A DNA stretch of 64,000 nt from Natronomonas halophila. Its GTDB lineage: Archaea; Halobacteriota; Halobacteria; Halobacteriales; Haloarculaceae. Position 1 is the first letter of the stretch. Each line of letters starts with the position of its first letter. The notes below the pieces were generated by a model. The model did no database searches. It worked only from the letters and a program-made list of their open reading frames with translations, and was not told the origin of the DNA. The stretch covers positions 2,170,001 through 2,234,000 of the forward strand of contig NZ_CP058334.1 of NCBI RefSeq assembly GCF_013391085.1, in the 5' to 3' direction. Position numbers and translations under genes: made by a program. Shown here one piece after another: positions 1-8,596 of this stretch.

Positions 1-1301
1 CCCTCCTCGTCCTGTTCGGCGAGGTCACCCGTGAGGTGCCACTCGGCGACGCGGACGCTGTCGGTCTTTTCGGGCTGGTTCCAGTACTCCTCGAAGAGGA
101 CGGGGTCGCCCTCGCGTTTGACGGCGATTTCGCCGACCTCGCCGCGCGGTTGTTCCTCGCCGGTCTCCGAATCGACGATGCCGACGTCGTGGCCCGGCAC
201 CGGCTTGCCCATGCTGCCCGGTTTCGCGGTGAACCACGACTGGCAGTTCGACACCAGCAGGTTCGCCTCCGTCTGGCCGTAGAGTTCGTTCATCGCGACG
301 CCTTCCAGTTCCGAATCGGCCCACTCCATAATCTCGGGCGTCAGCGGTTCGCCGCCGGAACAGACCGCTTCGAGGGCGAGGTCGTAGTCGTCGGCGTCGA
401 CGTTCATCATCATCCGGATGGCCGTCGGCGGCAGGAACGCCGAGGTAATTCGGAACTCCTCCATGAGGTCGAAGGCGGTTTCGGCGTCGAACTCGCCCAT
501 CGGGTAGCCGACGACGGGTCGGCCGTAGTGCCACGCCGGAAACAGCAAGTCCCCGAGGGCGCCGATCCACGCCCAGTCCGCGGGCGTCCAGCAGACCGTC
601 CCCGCGAGGTCGAGTTCGAAGTACATCTTGAAGGCCGGACAGTGGCCGAGCCAGACGTCGTGGCTGTGGAGGGCGCCCTTCGGCGGGCCGGTCGATCCGC
701 TGGTGTACATGATGATGGCCGGCGTCTCCGGGCCAGTGTCGACGGCCTCGAACGACGGCGAGGCCTCCGTCAACATGTTGCTGAAGGAGTTCGGCGCCTC
801 GTGGCCCCCGTCGTGTTTCCAGTCGACTTCGATGACCTCCTCGAGGTCCGGGCAGTTCTCGCTGGCGGCGTCGACGGCCTCGTAGCGGTCGGTATCGACG
901 AGGACGGCCGTTGCAGCGCTGTCTTCGAGGCGGTATTCGAGCGCGTCGGGGCCGAACAGCACCGACAGCGGCATCGAGATGGCGCCGAGTTTCCAGCAGG
1001 CCAGATGCGTTATCGGGTTGGCCGGAACCTGTGGGAGGACGACACCGACCCGGTCGCCGCGTTCGATGCCCGCATCCGCGAGCGCGTTCGCAAAGCGGTC
1101 CGAGAGGCGGTCGAGGTCCGCGAAGGTGTATGTCTCCCGGCGGCCGTCCGGATAGGCCTGAAAGAGGGCGACTCTCGCCTCGGGGTCCTCGTGCTTGCCG
1201 ACGAGATCGTGGGCCGCGTTGTAGTCGGCCGGCACGTCCCAGTTGAACTCCTCGCGGGCCGTCTCGTAACTGCCGGTCGGAAGCGTGATGTTCCAGGTCA
1301 T
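1..1301 (-). CDS. AMP-forming acyl-CoA synthetase, C-terminus cut by window edge
   Basis: An adenylate-forming enzyme of the acetyl/medium-chain acyl-CoA ligase family, which makes acyl-CoA from a carboxylic acid, ATP and CoA. The reverse strand reads openly from ATG at 1301 (MTWNITLPTG) to base 1. It carries the A3 motif YTSGSTGPPKGA, the A5 motif NELYGQTEAN and the A7 motif HLTGDLAEQ, so only the C-terminal lid domain is missing. It lies 34 nt downstream of livF on the same strand and is probably cotranscribed with livHGF. This suggests that the importer delivers a carboxylate that is then activated. Substrate chain length cannot be read from the sequence; the tryptophan-rich stretch after A3 (CWTPADWAWIGAL) fits acetyl- to medium-chain members. 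Confidence 0.9.
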   Translation of the reverse strand, partial: MTWNITLPTGSYETAREEFNWDVPADYNAAHDLVGKHEDPEARVALFQAYPDGRRETYTFADLDRLSDRFANALADAGIERGDRVGVVLPQVPANPITHLACWKLGAISMPLSVLFGPDALEYRLEDSAATAVLVDTDRYEAVDAASENCPDLEEVIEVDWKHDGGHEAPNSFSNMLTEASPSFEAVDTGPETPAIIMYTSGSTGPPKGALHSHDVWLGHCPAFKMYFELDLAGTVCWTPADWAWIGALGDLLFPAWHYGRPVVGYPMGEFDAETAFDLMEEFRITSAFLPPTAIRMMMNVDADDYDLALEAVCSGGEPLTPEIMEWADSELEGVAMNELYGQTEANLLVSNCQSWFTAKPGSMGKPVPGHDVGIVDSETGEEQPRGEVGEIAVKREGDPVLFEEYWNQPEKTDSVRVAEWHLTGDLAEQDEE

Positions 1302-1335
1302 GGCTATGTCGGTGAGTATCGTATATTCGGGGTGC

Positions 1336-2052
1336 TTACTCCGCCTCGCCGCCCCCGACGGAGAGGTACTCGTCCAGCAGGTCCTCGCGTTTCCGGAGGT
1401 TGGAGACGGGGCCCTCCCAGACGTTCGACCCCTTGTCGATGATGTAGGCGGTCTCGCCGAGGTCGAGCGCGAAATCGACGTTCTGTTCGGTCATCAGGAC
1501 GGTCACGTCCCGGTCGACGACGTCCCCGAGGACCTCCCGGAGGTCCTCGACGATGACCGGTGCGAGGCCCTCTGTCGGTTCGTCGAGCAACAGGAGGTCG
1601 GGGTTCTGGACCAGCGCCCGGGCCACCGACAGCATCTGCTGTTCGCCGCCCGAGAGGTTCTCGCCCTGATTTTTCCGGAGGTCGTCCAGCACGGGGAATA
1701 TCTCGAACATCTCCTCGATTTCCCGGGGGTCTTTGGCGAGTTCGTGGGCCAGTTGGATGTTCTCGACGACGGTTAGCGTCGGGAAGACCCGACGTTCCTC
1801 CGGGACGAGTTTGATGCCGCGCTTGCTGATCCCCTCGACGGACATGTCACTGATGTCGTCGCCGCGGAACTCGATTCGGCCCTCCCGGCGCGGGACCGTC
1901 CCCGTAATCGAACGGAGGGTCGTCGTTTTGCCGGCGCCGTTCCGTCCCAGCAGCGTCACGACGTCGTTTTCCTCGATGGCCATCTCCAGGTCGAACAGCA
2001 CGTGGCTGTTGCCGTAGTAGGCGTTCACCTCGGAGAGTTCGAGGATGTTCAT
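1336..2052 (-). CDS. livF: ABC transporter ATP-binding protein, LivF type
   Basis: A 238-residue cytoplasmic ATPase of the hydrophobic amino acid/amide uptake family. It has Walker A (GRNGAGKTT), a canonical signature (LSGGEQQM) and Walker B (LLLLDEPTEGL). The short length without a C-terminal extension is typical of LivF. Its ATG overlaps the livG stop by 4 nt, so the two are translationally coupled. With LivG it powers import through LivH/LivM. The transported solute cannot be told from the ATPase; urea, amides, amino acids and aromatic acids all use this family. Confidence 0.92.
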   Translation of the reverse strand: MNILELSEVNAYYGNSHVLFDLEMAIEENDVVTLLGRNGAGKTTTLRSITGTVPRREGRIEFRGDDISDMSVEGISKRGIKLVPEERRVFPTLTVVENIQLAHELAKDPREIEEMFEIFPVLDDLRKNQGENLSGGEQQMLSVARALVQNPDLLLLDEPTEGLAPVIVEDLREVLGDVVDRDVTVLMTEQNVDFALDLGETAYIIDKGSNVWEGPVSNLRKREDLLDEYLSVGGGEAE

Positions 2053-2870
2053 GCCTGCTCACCTCCTTCGAACCCGGCAGGTCCATCGGGTGTGTCCTCC
2101 TCGTCGTCGATTCCGAGGTAGGCCTTGCGGACGCGTTCGTTGGCCATTACGTCCTCCGGCGTGCCGCGGGCGATGAGTTCGCCGTTGTCGAGCACGAGGA
2201 TGCGGTCGGAGATGCCCAACACGACGTCCATGTCGTGTTCGGTCAGGACGAACGTGGTCTCGGTCGTCTCATCGAGGTCCCGAACCAGTTCCACCATCCG
2301 GTCGGTCTCGCTGGGGTTCATCCCCGCGGTCGGTTCGTCCAGCAGGACAACCGAGGGGTCGGTGCCGAGCGCGACCGCGATTTCGACCTTTCGGACGTCA
2401 CCGTGTGAGAGGTTCGCGCACTCTTCGTGGGCGACGTCTTCCAGATTGGTCAACTCCAGAATCTCGTGGGCCCGTTCGGTCAGTTCGGTGTCGTCCCGCG
2501 CACGAGAGCGTACGTCGAGGGTCCGTCCCTCGTGGCTGATACGGGCGATGCGGACGTTGTCGATGACCGACAGCCCCTCGAAGACGTTGTTAATCTGGAA
2601 GGCCCGCGAGAGACCGAGGCGGTTGATTTCGTGGGGCGGGTTGCCAGTCGTCTCCACGAGTTCGTCGCCATCCCGGGGACGGATGTGAACCGACCCCGCC
2701 GTCGGTTCATACTGGCCGGCAAGCAGGTTGTAGAAGGTCGTCTTGCCGGCGCCGTTCGGTCCGATGATGCTGGTGATGTCCTCGGAGTCGATCTCGACGG
2801 TGACGTCGTCGACGGCGACGAGGCGGCCGAACTCCTTGGTGAGTCCCCGCGTTTCGAGCACGTTAGTCAT
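2049..2870 (-). CDS. livG: ABC transporter ATP-binding protein, LivG type
   Basis: A 273-residue ATPase partner of LivF. Walker A is GPNGAGKT near residue 38. The signature is LSHGDVRKVEIA, a departure from LSGGQ that is common in LivG. Walker B is VVLLDEPTAG, followed by the LivG-type LTEHDMDVV switch histidine region. A 4-nt overlap joins it to livH upstream and another to livF downstream, giving one livH-livG-livF message. Confidence 0.92.
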   Translation of the reverse strand: MTNVLETRGLTKEFGRLVAVDDVTVEIDSEDITSIIGPNGAGKTTFYNLLAGQYEPTAGSVHIRPRDGDELVETTGNPPHEINRLGLSRAFQINNVFEGLSVIDNVRIARISHEGRTLDVRSRARDDTELTERAHEILELTNLEDVAHEECANLSHGDVRKVEIAVALGTDPSVVLLDEPTAGMNPSETDRMVELVRDLDETTETTFVLTEHDMDVVLGISDRILVLDNGELIARGTPEDVMANERVRKAYLGIDDEEDTPDGPAGFEGGEQA

Positions 2871-3748
2871 GCTTCAGCACCCCCGAAGAGGCCGGTCGGA
2901 CGCCAGACCAACACGGCGATCATCGCCAGGAAGGGAAAGAGAACACCCGCGCCCGCGACGCCGCTGCCGAGTGCGATGAGCAGGCCGATAATCATCGCGC
3001 CCACGAACGCACCCGTAAAGGAGCCGAGGCCACCGATGACGACGACGACGAACGCGTCGACGATGACCTGATTGCCGAGCCCCGGCGAAACCGATTGCAT
3101 GGGCGCGGCGAGAGCGCCGCCGAGACCGGCCAGCGCTGCGCCGACGATGAAGACGCCGGTGTAGAGCTTCGGCACGTTGATGCCGAGCAACCGTGCCATC
3201 TCACGGTCGCTCGTGGTCGCACGTACGATACGCCCGATGTTCGTATACCGGAGCGCCGCGAGGATGCCGGCCAACACGAGTACCGCCATCACGATGACGA
3301 AGGCCCGATAGACCGGAATCGCGAGGCTCGAGGTGAACCGGACCGAGCCGCTCAACACCTCGGGGGCGCTGACCAGCCGGGATTGGGACCCGAATACCGC
3401 CCGAACCCCGTCGGTGATTATCAACACGAACGCGAAGGTCAACAGCAACTGGTCGAGGACCTCCTCTTCGCGGCCGTATAACCGTCGTATGAAGACTATC
3501 TCCAGGATTCCACCGATGACCGCGACGACGACGATTGCGGCGACGATGCCGAGGAAGAAGTTCCCGACCGCGCTCTCGACGGCCACGACGGCCATGTAGG
3601 CGCCGACCATATAGAGGACGCCGTGGCTGAAGTTGAGGACGTCTAACACCCCGAAAATCAGGCTCAGTCCGACTGCCACCAGAAACAGCCGACTCCCGAT
3701 ACTGACTCCCGTGATAATCTGATCGAAGACCAGAGAGTGGAACGACAT
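2867..3748 (-). CDS. livH: ABC transporter permease, LivH type
   Basis: A 293-residue multi-spanning permease that pairs with LivM. The repeated small/hydrophobic helices and the EAA-like loop (GGLGSFTGAFVGAMIIGLL) are typical of this permease family. I chose ATG 3748 (MSFHSLVFDQ) because an AT-rich box (3771-3779, reverse strand ATTTAAT) lies about 27 nt upstream, which fits a leaderless message. The ATG at 3760 is the next candidate, and a longer open frame reaches 3808. The last 4 nt overlap livG. Confidence 0.9.
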   Translation of the reverse strand: MSFHSLVFDQIITGVSIGSRLFLVAVGLSLIFGVLDVLNFSHGVLYMVGAYMAVVAVESAVGNFFLGIVAAIVVVAVIGGILEIVFIRRLYGREEEVLDQLLLTFAFVLIITDGVRAVFGSQSRLVSAPEVLSGSVRFTSSLAIPVYRAFVIVMAVLVLAGILAALRYTNIGRIVRATTSDREMARLLGINVPKLYTGVFIVGAALAGLGGALAAPMQSVSPGLGNQVIVDAFVVVVIGGLGSFTGAFVGAMIIGLLIALGSGVAGAGVLFPFLAMIAVLVWRPTGLFGGAEA

Positions 3749-3910
3749 AACATGGACCATTGTCAGATATAGATTAAATCTTTCGCCGAAAACCGGTGTT
3801 TCGGCCACTACCAGCGACCTTGACTGGAGTTCTATCGTATCATATTAGTGGTGGGTTTGTATATCAACCCGTACTATTATGTGAGTCATTCACGAAGGTA
3901 TCGGGAGTCC
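3749..3910. promoter_or_regulatory. Divergent promoter region between livHGF and livJM
   Basis: These 162 bp separate the two divergent halves of the transporter. The minus-strand box is at 3771-3779. A candidate plus-strand box (TTTGTATATC) lies around 3856-3865, about 50 nt before livJ, so livJ would have a short leader. No clear operator palindrome was found. Confidence 0.5.
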
Positions 3911-5257
3911 ATGTTAGACAAACACACGGACGGTTCGGGACCGGAAGAAAACGGCGGGCGCGCGGGCGTTCGACGCCGCGGGTTCCTGGCTGCCGCCGGG
4001 GCCGGTGCGACGGCTGCGTTCGCCGGCTGTATCGGTGATGGTGGCGGCGACGATACGATTACGCTCGGGGCAGTGTATCTGCTGTCGGGCGTGGCCGAAC
4101 AGTTGGGGGCTTCCTCACGTGCGGCCGCAGAGGTCGCCGTCAACGAGATCAACGAGGACGGAGGCATCGACGGCCGGGAGGTCGAGGCCATCTTCCGGGA
4201 CCACGGTGAGGACCCACAGGGCCAGATGCGAAGCCTCGTCCAGGAGGAAAACGCCGACCTCATGCTGGGGCTGACCTCCTCGGGGGTGACGTTGAACTCC
4301 GGGCCAACCATCGAGCAGTTGGGCGTGCCCTTTACGCTGACCGACATCGGGACGCCGTTCGCGACCGAACCCGACGTCGAGACCTACGGCAACTACTACG
4401 AGGACGAGGGGACGGCCGCGGCAGTGCCGAACCTCTTCCGGACGAACGCGAACACGTCCATCAACTGCTATGCCATCGCGAAGTGGATCAACGACAACTA
4501 CGGGTCGGCCCGCATCGCGAACCTCGGGCCGGACTACGCCTACGGCCAGCAGTGTTGGGACTACTTCAAGGCCTACTCCGACGGACTCGGTGCCGGCCAC
4601 GAGTACGTCGCCTCGGCGTTCCCCGCCCTCGGTGCCAGCGACATGACGCCGCAGATCAATCAGGTACTCGACGCCGACCCCGACCTCGTGTTCACGAGTT
4701 TTTGGGCCGGCGACGTCGTCACCTTCGTCCAGCAGGCCGACGAGCAGGGCCTGTTCGACCAGGTCGACGACGTCTTCGACACCATCGGCGCCGACCCCAA
4801 CGGCTTCGAAGCCCTCGGCGATACGATGCCCGAAGGCCTACACTACTCCGGGTGGTACTGGGGGTCGGCCTTCGACAATCCCGAAAACGAGGCGTTCCTC
4901 CAGGCGTACGAGGAGGAATACTCGGGGACCGACGTCAACCCGTACCCGTCCTTTACAGGCGGCAGTTCCTACGCGGCTCCCTTCCTCTACAAGGAGGCCA
5001 TCGAGGCCGCCGGCAGCACGAACCCCGACGACATCATCTCCGAGATGGAGGGCATGGAGTTCACGGGCCCGCGCGGAACGTGGACCATCGACGAGGACAG
5101 CCATCAGGCCTCGGCGCCGACGGTCATCGGTGAGACGTCGATGGACGCCGACGTGCCCTACGAGGGCGTCGGCCTGACCAACACCGAGACCTACACCCTC
5201 GACCGGAGTACCGCCGAGGACCTGCTGTCCGGAAGCGACCTCCCGCCGGGTATCTAA
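3911..5257 (+). CDS. livJ: ABC transporter substrate-binding Tat lipoprotein, LivJ/amide type
   Basis: A 448-residue periplasmic-binding-protein fold of the type I branched-chain amino acid family. The N-terminus has a twin-arginine signal (RRRGFLAAAG) and a lipobox ending AFAGC, so it should be exported folded and lipid-anchored. The mature part opens ITLGAVYLLSGVAEQLG, the usual start of the family. ATG 3911 is chosen because it places the twin arginines about 20 residues in; the open frame continues upstream to 3848 with non-signal-like sequence. livM follows 7 nt later. The ligand is unknown. Confidence 0.92.
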   Translation: MLDKHTDGSGPEENGGRAGVRRRGFLAAAGAGATAAFAGCIGDGGGDDTITLGAVYLLSGVAEQLGASSRAAAEVAVNEINEDGGIDGREVEAIFRDHGEDPQGQMRSLVQEENADLMLGLTSSGVTLNSGPTIEQLGVPFTLTDIGTPFATEPDVETYGNYYEDEGTAAAVPNLFRTNANTSINCYAIAKWINDNYGSARIANLGPDYAYGQQCWDYFKAYSDGLGAGHEYVASAFPALGASDMTPQINQVLDADPDLVFTSFWAGDVVTFVQQADEQGLFDQVDDVFDTIGADPNGFEALGDTMPEGLHYSGWYWGSAFDNPENEAFLQAYEEEYSGTDVNPYPSFTGGSSYAAPFLYKEAIEAAGSTNPDDIISEMEGMEFTGPRGTWTIDEDSHQASAPTVIGETSMDADVPYEGVGLTNTETYTLDRSTAEDLLSGSDLPPGI

Positions 5258-5264
5258 GACATCG

Positions 5265-6380
5265 ATGAGTATCAGCATGCGCAGACGGCTGTTGACGGAT
5301 GAGGACCCGAAGACGTTGTTAGCGATTGCGACGGTGGTCCTCCTGCTGATTCCGCTGCTGTTTCAGGTCATCTTCGTAGGTAGACTCGCGGGCTACCACA
5401 TCTCCCTGCTTACCGAGACGCTGATCTTCGCCATCTTCGCGTCGGCGTTCAACCTGCTGTACGGGTACACCGGCCTGCTGTCGTTCGGTCACGCGATGTT
5501 CGTGGCCGTCGCCGGCTACACGGCCGCGAAGACCTTCACCGTCCTCGGGGCCTATCTCGACCTCTTCGGCGGTGTCGCGCCGATAGCCACATGGCTACTC
5601 GCGATAACCCTCGGCATCATCGTCGCCGGTATCTTCGCCGTCTTCATCGGCTATCTGGCCGTCCAACTCGAAGAGATATACTTCGCGTTGATCACGCTGT
5701 CGTTCAGTATGGCCATCTACGCGATGGCGAATCAGGACGTCCCCGGCCAACTCGGGGCAATCCTCGGCATCGGCGACGGGAACTTCACCAACGCGTCCGA
5801 CGGCCTGACGTTCATCCCCGGGGACGTCACGCTCTTCGGCGTCGAGTTTGCGCTTGTCAACCTCACGAACCCGCTGGCGTACTACTTCCTGACGGTGTTC
5901 GTCTTCATCGCCAGTATCTACGCGCTGTGGCGCATCGTCCAGTCGCCGTTCGGGATGGTGTGTAAGGCCATCCGTGAGAACCCCGAACGCGCCAGCGCGG
6001 TCGGGGTCAACGTGACCTACCACCAGTGGATGACGTTCATCATCTCGGGGCTTTTCACCGGGCTGGCCGGTGCGATGCTCGTCGTCCTGGGCGGCAACGT
6101 CAACCCGCAGGACCACGCCTACTGGACGGCCTCGGCGGCGCCCGTCGTCATGACCGTCATCGGCGGGCCGTTGTCGTTCATCGGCCCCGTGGTCGGTGCG
6201 TTCACCTACGAGTACATCCGCTGGGCTATCAGTCAGTTCCCCCTGCTGGAGGAATACTGGGAGTTCTCCTTCGGCGTACTCCTGCTCATCGTCGTGCTGT
6301 TCTTCGATAACGGCGTCGCGGGCGGTATCGACCGCCTCCGTGACCGCCTCCTCGGGGACGACGACGGCGACGCTCCCTGA
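5265..6380 (+). CDS. livM: ABC transporter permease, LivM type
   Basis: A 371-residue permease with about nine predicted membrane segments. It has the LivM signatures FNLLYGYTGLLSFGHAMF and a cytoplasmic loop containing AIRENPERASAVGVNV. It starts 7 nt after livJ and is cotranscribed with it. Heterodimerisation with LivH is expected from the family. A T-rich terminator follows 10 nt after the stop. Confidence 0.93.
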   Translation: MSISMRRRLLTDEDPKTLLAIATVVLLLIPLLFQVIFVGRLAGYHISLLTETLIFAIFASAFNLLYGYTGLLSFGHAMFVAVAGYTAAKTFTVLGAYLDLFGGVAPIATWLLAITLGIIVAGIFAVFIGYLAVQLEEIYFALITLSFSMAIYAMANQDVPGQLGAILGIGDGNFTNASDGLTFIPGDVTLFGVEFALVNLTNPLAYYFLTVFVFIASIYALWRIVQSPFGMVCKAIRENPERASAVGVNVTYHQWMTFIISGLFTGLAGAMLVVLGGNVNPQDHAYWTASAAPVVMTVIGGPLSFIGPVVGAFTYEYIRWAISQFPLLEEYWEFSFGVLLLIVVLFFDNGVAGGIDRLRDRLLGDDDGDAP

Positions 6381-6390
6381 GGCCGCGCCG

Positions 6391-6400
6391 CTTTTTTGCC
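6391..6400 (+). terminator. Poly-T terminator after livM
   Basis: CTTTTTTGCC lies 10 nt after the livM stop. The same C-T(5/6)-GC core occurs just after tfb, aIF6 and leuA in this window, so it looks like the genome's usual 3'-end signal. Confidence 0.5.
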
Positions 6401-6451
6401 GCTCGCCCGTTCCGCGAACAGATTCAAATACGCAGCGCGGCATCTCCCGGT

Positions 6452-7414
6452 ATGGACGTAACCGAGGCGTCAGCCGTCTGTTCGGACGTTCTCGACGCCG
6501 TCGAGGAATGCGTCGTCGTCGACCGGCGCGTCCTCGAAACGGTGCTGACGGGCGTCCTCTCGCGAGGCCACGTCCTGCTGGAGGACGTGCCCGGGACCGG
6601 CAAGACGCTGACCGCACGCAGCCTCGCGACCGCGCTCGGACTCTCGTTCAACCGCATCCAGTTCACGCCGGACCTCCTGCCCGGCGACATCACCGGGTCG
6701 CATATCTACCGGGAGGAGACCGGCGAGTTCGAGTTCGCCGAGGGGCCGGTCTTTGCGAACGTCGTGTTGGCCGACGAAATCAACCGTGCGCCGCCGAAGA
6801 CGCAGGCCGCCCTGCTCGAAGCGATGGCCGAACGGCAGGTCTCCGCCGACGGCACCACCTACGACCTTCCCGAACCCTTCTTCGTCATCGCCACGCAGAA
6901 CCCGGTCGAACAGGAGGGAACGTTCGCCCTCCCGGAGGCCCAGCGGGACCGCTTCGCCCTGAAGACGGCCCTCGGGTATCCGGACCGGGAGGGCGCCCGC
7001 CGGCTCATCGACCGCCGGGCCGACCGGACGACGCGGGCACCGGACCCGCGGACCGTCCTCGGCGAGGGCCGCGTCAGCGAATTGCAGGTGGCCGCCGAGG
7101 AGGTGCGCGTCGACGGCGCCATCCGCGATTACGTCATCGACCTCGGGCGGGCGACCCGCGAGGACGACCGCGTCGACGTCGGCGTCTCCCCGCGCGGCAT
7201 CCAGCGCCTCTTCGAGACCTGTCGCGCCCGTGCCCTCATCGAGGGGCGGGACTTCGTCGTCCCCGACGACGTGAAGGGGATGGCCCGCCCGACCTTCGCC
7301 CATCGCCTCGTGCTCACTTCGGAGGCGGCCGTCCAGGGCGTCGCCCCGGAGACGATTATCGACGCCGTCCTCGACGAGGTGGAGGTACCGGCCGTCGCGA
7401 CCGACGACGACTGA
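6452..7414 (+). CDS. MoxR family AAA+ ATPase
   Basis: A 320-residue chaperone-type ATPase. Walker A (VPGTGKT, about residues 46-52) and Walker B (VVLADEINRAPP, D108-E109) are intact, with the MoxR-specific ALLEAMAERQV and ATQNPVEQEGTF. The C-terminal lid follows. ATTCAAATA (6422-6430) is centred 26 nt before the ATG, so the message is probably leaderless. It is convergent with the DUF58/transglutaminase operon rather than part of it, but MoxR, DUF58 and transglutaminase genes commonly sit together. By that family precedent it may remodel a complex at the membrane. Confidence 0.93.
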   Translation: MDVTEASAVCSDVLDAVEECVVVDRRVLETVLTGVLSRGHVLLEDVPGTGKTLTARSLATALGLSFNRIQFTPDLLPGDITGSHIYREETGEFEFAEGPVFANVVLADEINRAPPKTQAALLEAMAERQVSADGTTYDLPEPFFVIATQNPVEQEGTFALPEAQRDRFALKTALGYPDREGARRLIDRRADRTTRAPDPRTVLGEGRVSELQVAAEEVRVDGAIRDYVIDLGRATREDDRVDVGVSPRGIQRLFETCRARALIEGRDFVVPDDVKGMARPTFAHRLVLTSEAAVQGVAPETIIDAVLDEVEVPAVATDDD

Positions 7415-7420
7415 GGCGAC

Positions 7421-8596
7421 TTATCGCAGCGCAACGAAGAGCAGTAGCGTTCCGACCGTCGCCGCCAGCGTCGCCACCACGAGGAGCGGCGACGGTGCTG
7501 CAGGGACGACGCTCGCGGCCCGGACGACGGCCGTCGCGGCGAGGACGGACGCGCCGGCCACCGCGAGCGCGCCGACCGCGTGGACGAGTTCGCCACGTCG
7601 GGTGTCGCCGCCGCGACCCACCTCCCGGCCGAGGGTGGCCGCGAACTCCCCGAGGTCCCACACCAGCAGACTCACCGCGACGGTCGCGAAGACGGCGACC
7701 GGATGCAGGCCATCGACGGCGGCGGCGACGGCGGCCGCGAAGACGCCGAGACTCGCGAGTTGGACGCCGGCCGCCCCACCGAGCACACCGACCGCATCGG
7801 CGGCCCGAACCCCAAGCAGGAAGAATCCCGAAACCGCCAGCGCGGCCGTCAGGACCGCGAGTACGGCGCCGGCCGTCCCGAGCGCACCGAACAGGGATTC
7901 GAGCGCCCGGCGACCCGATTCGGTCTCGGCGGCTGCGAGAGCGATATCCCCGAGGCGGCCGTGAAGCGGCCAGACGGCGGCGGTAAGTGCCGCTCCCGTC
8001 CCGCCGTAGACGAACGCCGAGGGGCCGAGACGGACCTCGTCGCCGCCAGAGCGCGTCAGACGAGCGGCGAGGGGTGCGAGGATGACGAGGAAGACGGCGA
8101 GGACGACGACATTTATCGGCGGTGCCGGGGCGACGACGAGCAGGGCGACCGCGGGCACGACCGCCACCACGAGAACCCGGCTTCCGGCCGGCCCAGCGTG
8201 GGCGGTCGGCGGCGACCCACCGAGGACGGTGAGTGCGCCGAAGCCGACCAGGACGGCGGCGCCGAACGCCGCGAACGGCGCGAAGGGCAGGTACTCGATG
8301 GGCGGAATCGGCGGCCACGGCACCCTGACGGCGGCGACTGCCAGCGGCCCGGCGAGTCCGGCGAGGCCGCCCAGCGCGCCGAAGACGCCCGCGAGCGGTA
8401 TCGCGGCCCCGTAGTCGGTTTCGGCGGTCGCCAGCACGGCGGTGGCGAGACACGCCCCGGCGAACAGGCCGGCGAGTCCCGGGACGGTCCCGTCGACGGC
8501 GACTGCCACCACGAGCGTGCCGAGGACGGCAGACAGGGCGGCCGCCGCTGCGGTCAGTGTGGGCCGGCTCGGAGCAATCGTCCCTGCGTCGCTCAC
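7421..8596 (-). CDS. Haloarchaeal multi-spanning membrane protein of the MoxR/DUF58 locus
   Basis: A 391-residue, very hydrophobic, alanine/valine-rich protein with around ten predicted membrane segments and no recognisable catalytic motif. The start is GTG 8596, whose GTGA overlaps the DUF58 stop by 4 nt, so it is the last gene of the operon. It ends 6 nt from the convergent MoxR gene. It may be a structural or scaffold partner of the DUF58 protein; that is inferred from context only. Confidence 0.75.
   Translation of the reverse strand: MSDAGTIAPSRPTLTAAAAALSAVLGTLVVAVAVDGTVPGLAGLFAGACLATAVLATAETDYGAAIPLAGVFGALGGLAGLAGPLAVAAVRVPWPPIPPIEYLPFAPFAAFGAAVLVGFGALTVLGGSPPTAHAGPAGSRVLVVAVVPAVALLVVAPAPPINVVVLAVFLVILAPLAARLTRSGGDEVRLGPSAFVYGGTGAALTAAVWPLHGRLGDIALAAAETESGRRALESLFGALGTAGAVLAVLTAALAVSGFFLLGVRAADAVGVLGGAAGVQLASLGVFAAAVAAAVDGLHPVAVFATVAVSLLVWDLGEFAATLGREVGRGGDTRRGELVHAVGALAVAGASVLAATAVVRAASVVPAAPSPLLVVATLAATVGTLLLFVALR

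Noticed and set aside
36-1442. 468-codon plus-strand open frame
   Set aside because: It is antisense to the acyl-CoA ligase, which has clear family motifs; its product is arginine/valine-rich without any domain. GC-rich haloarchaeal genes routinely leave the opposite strand open.
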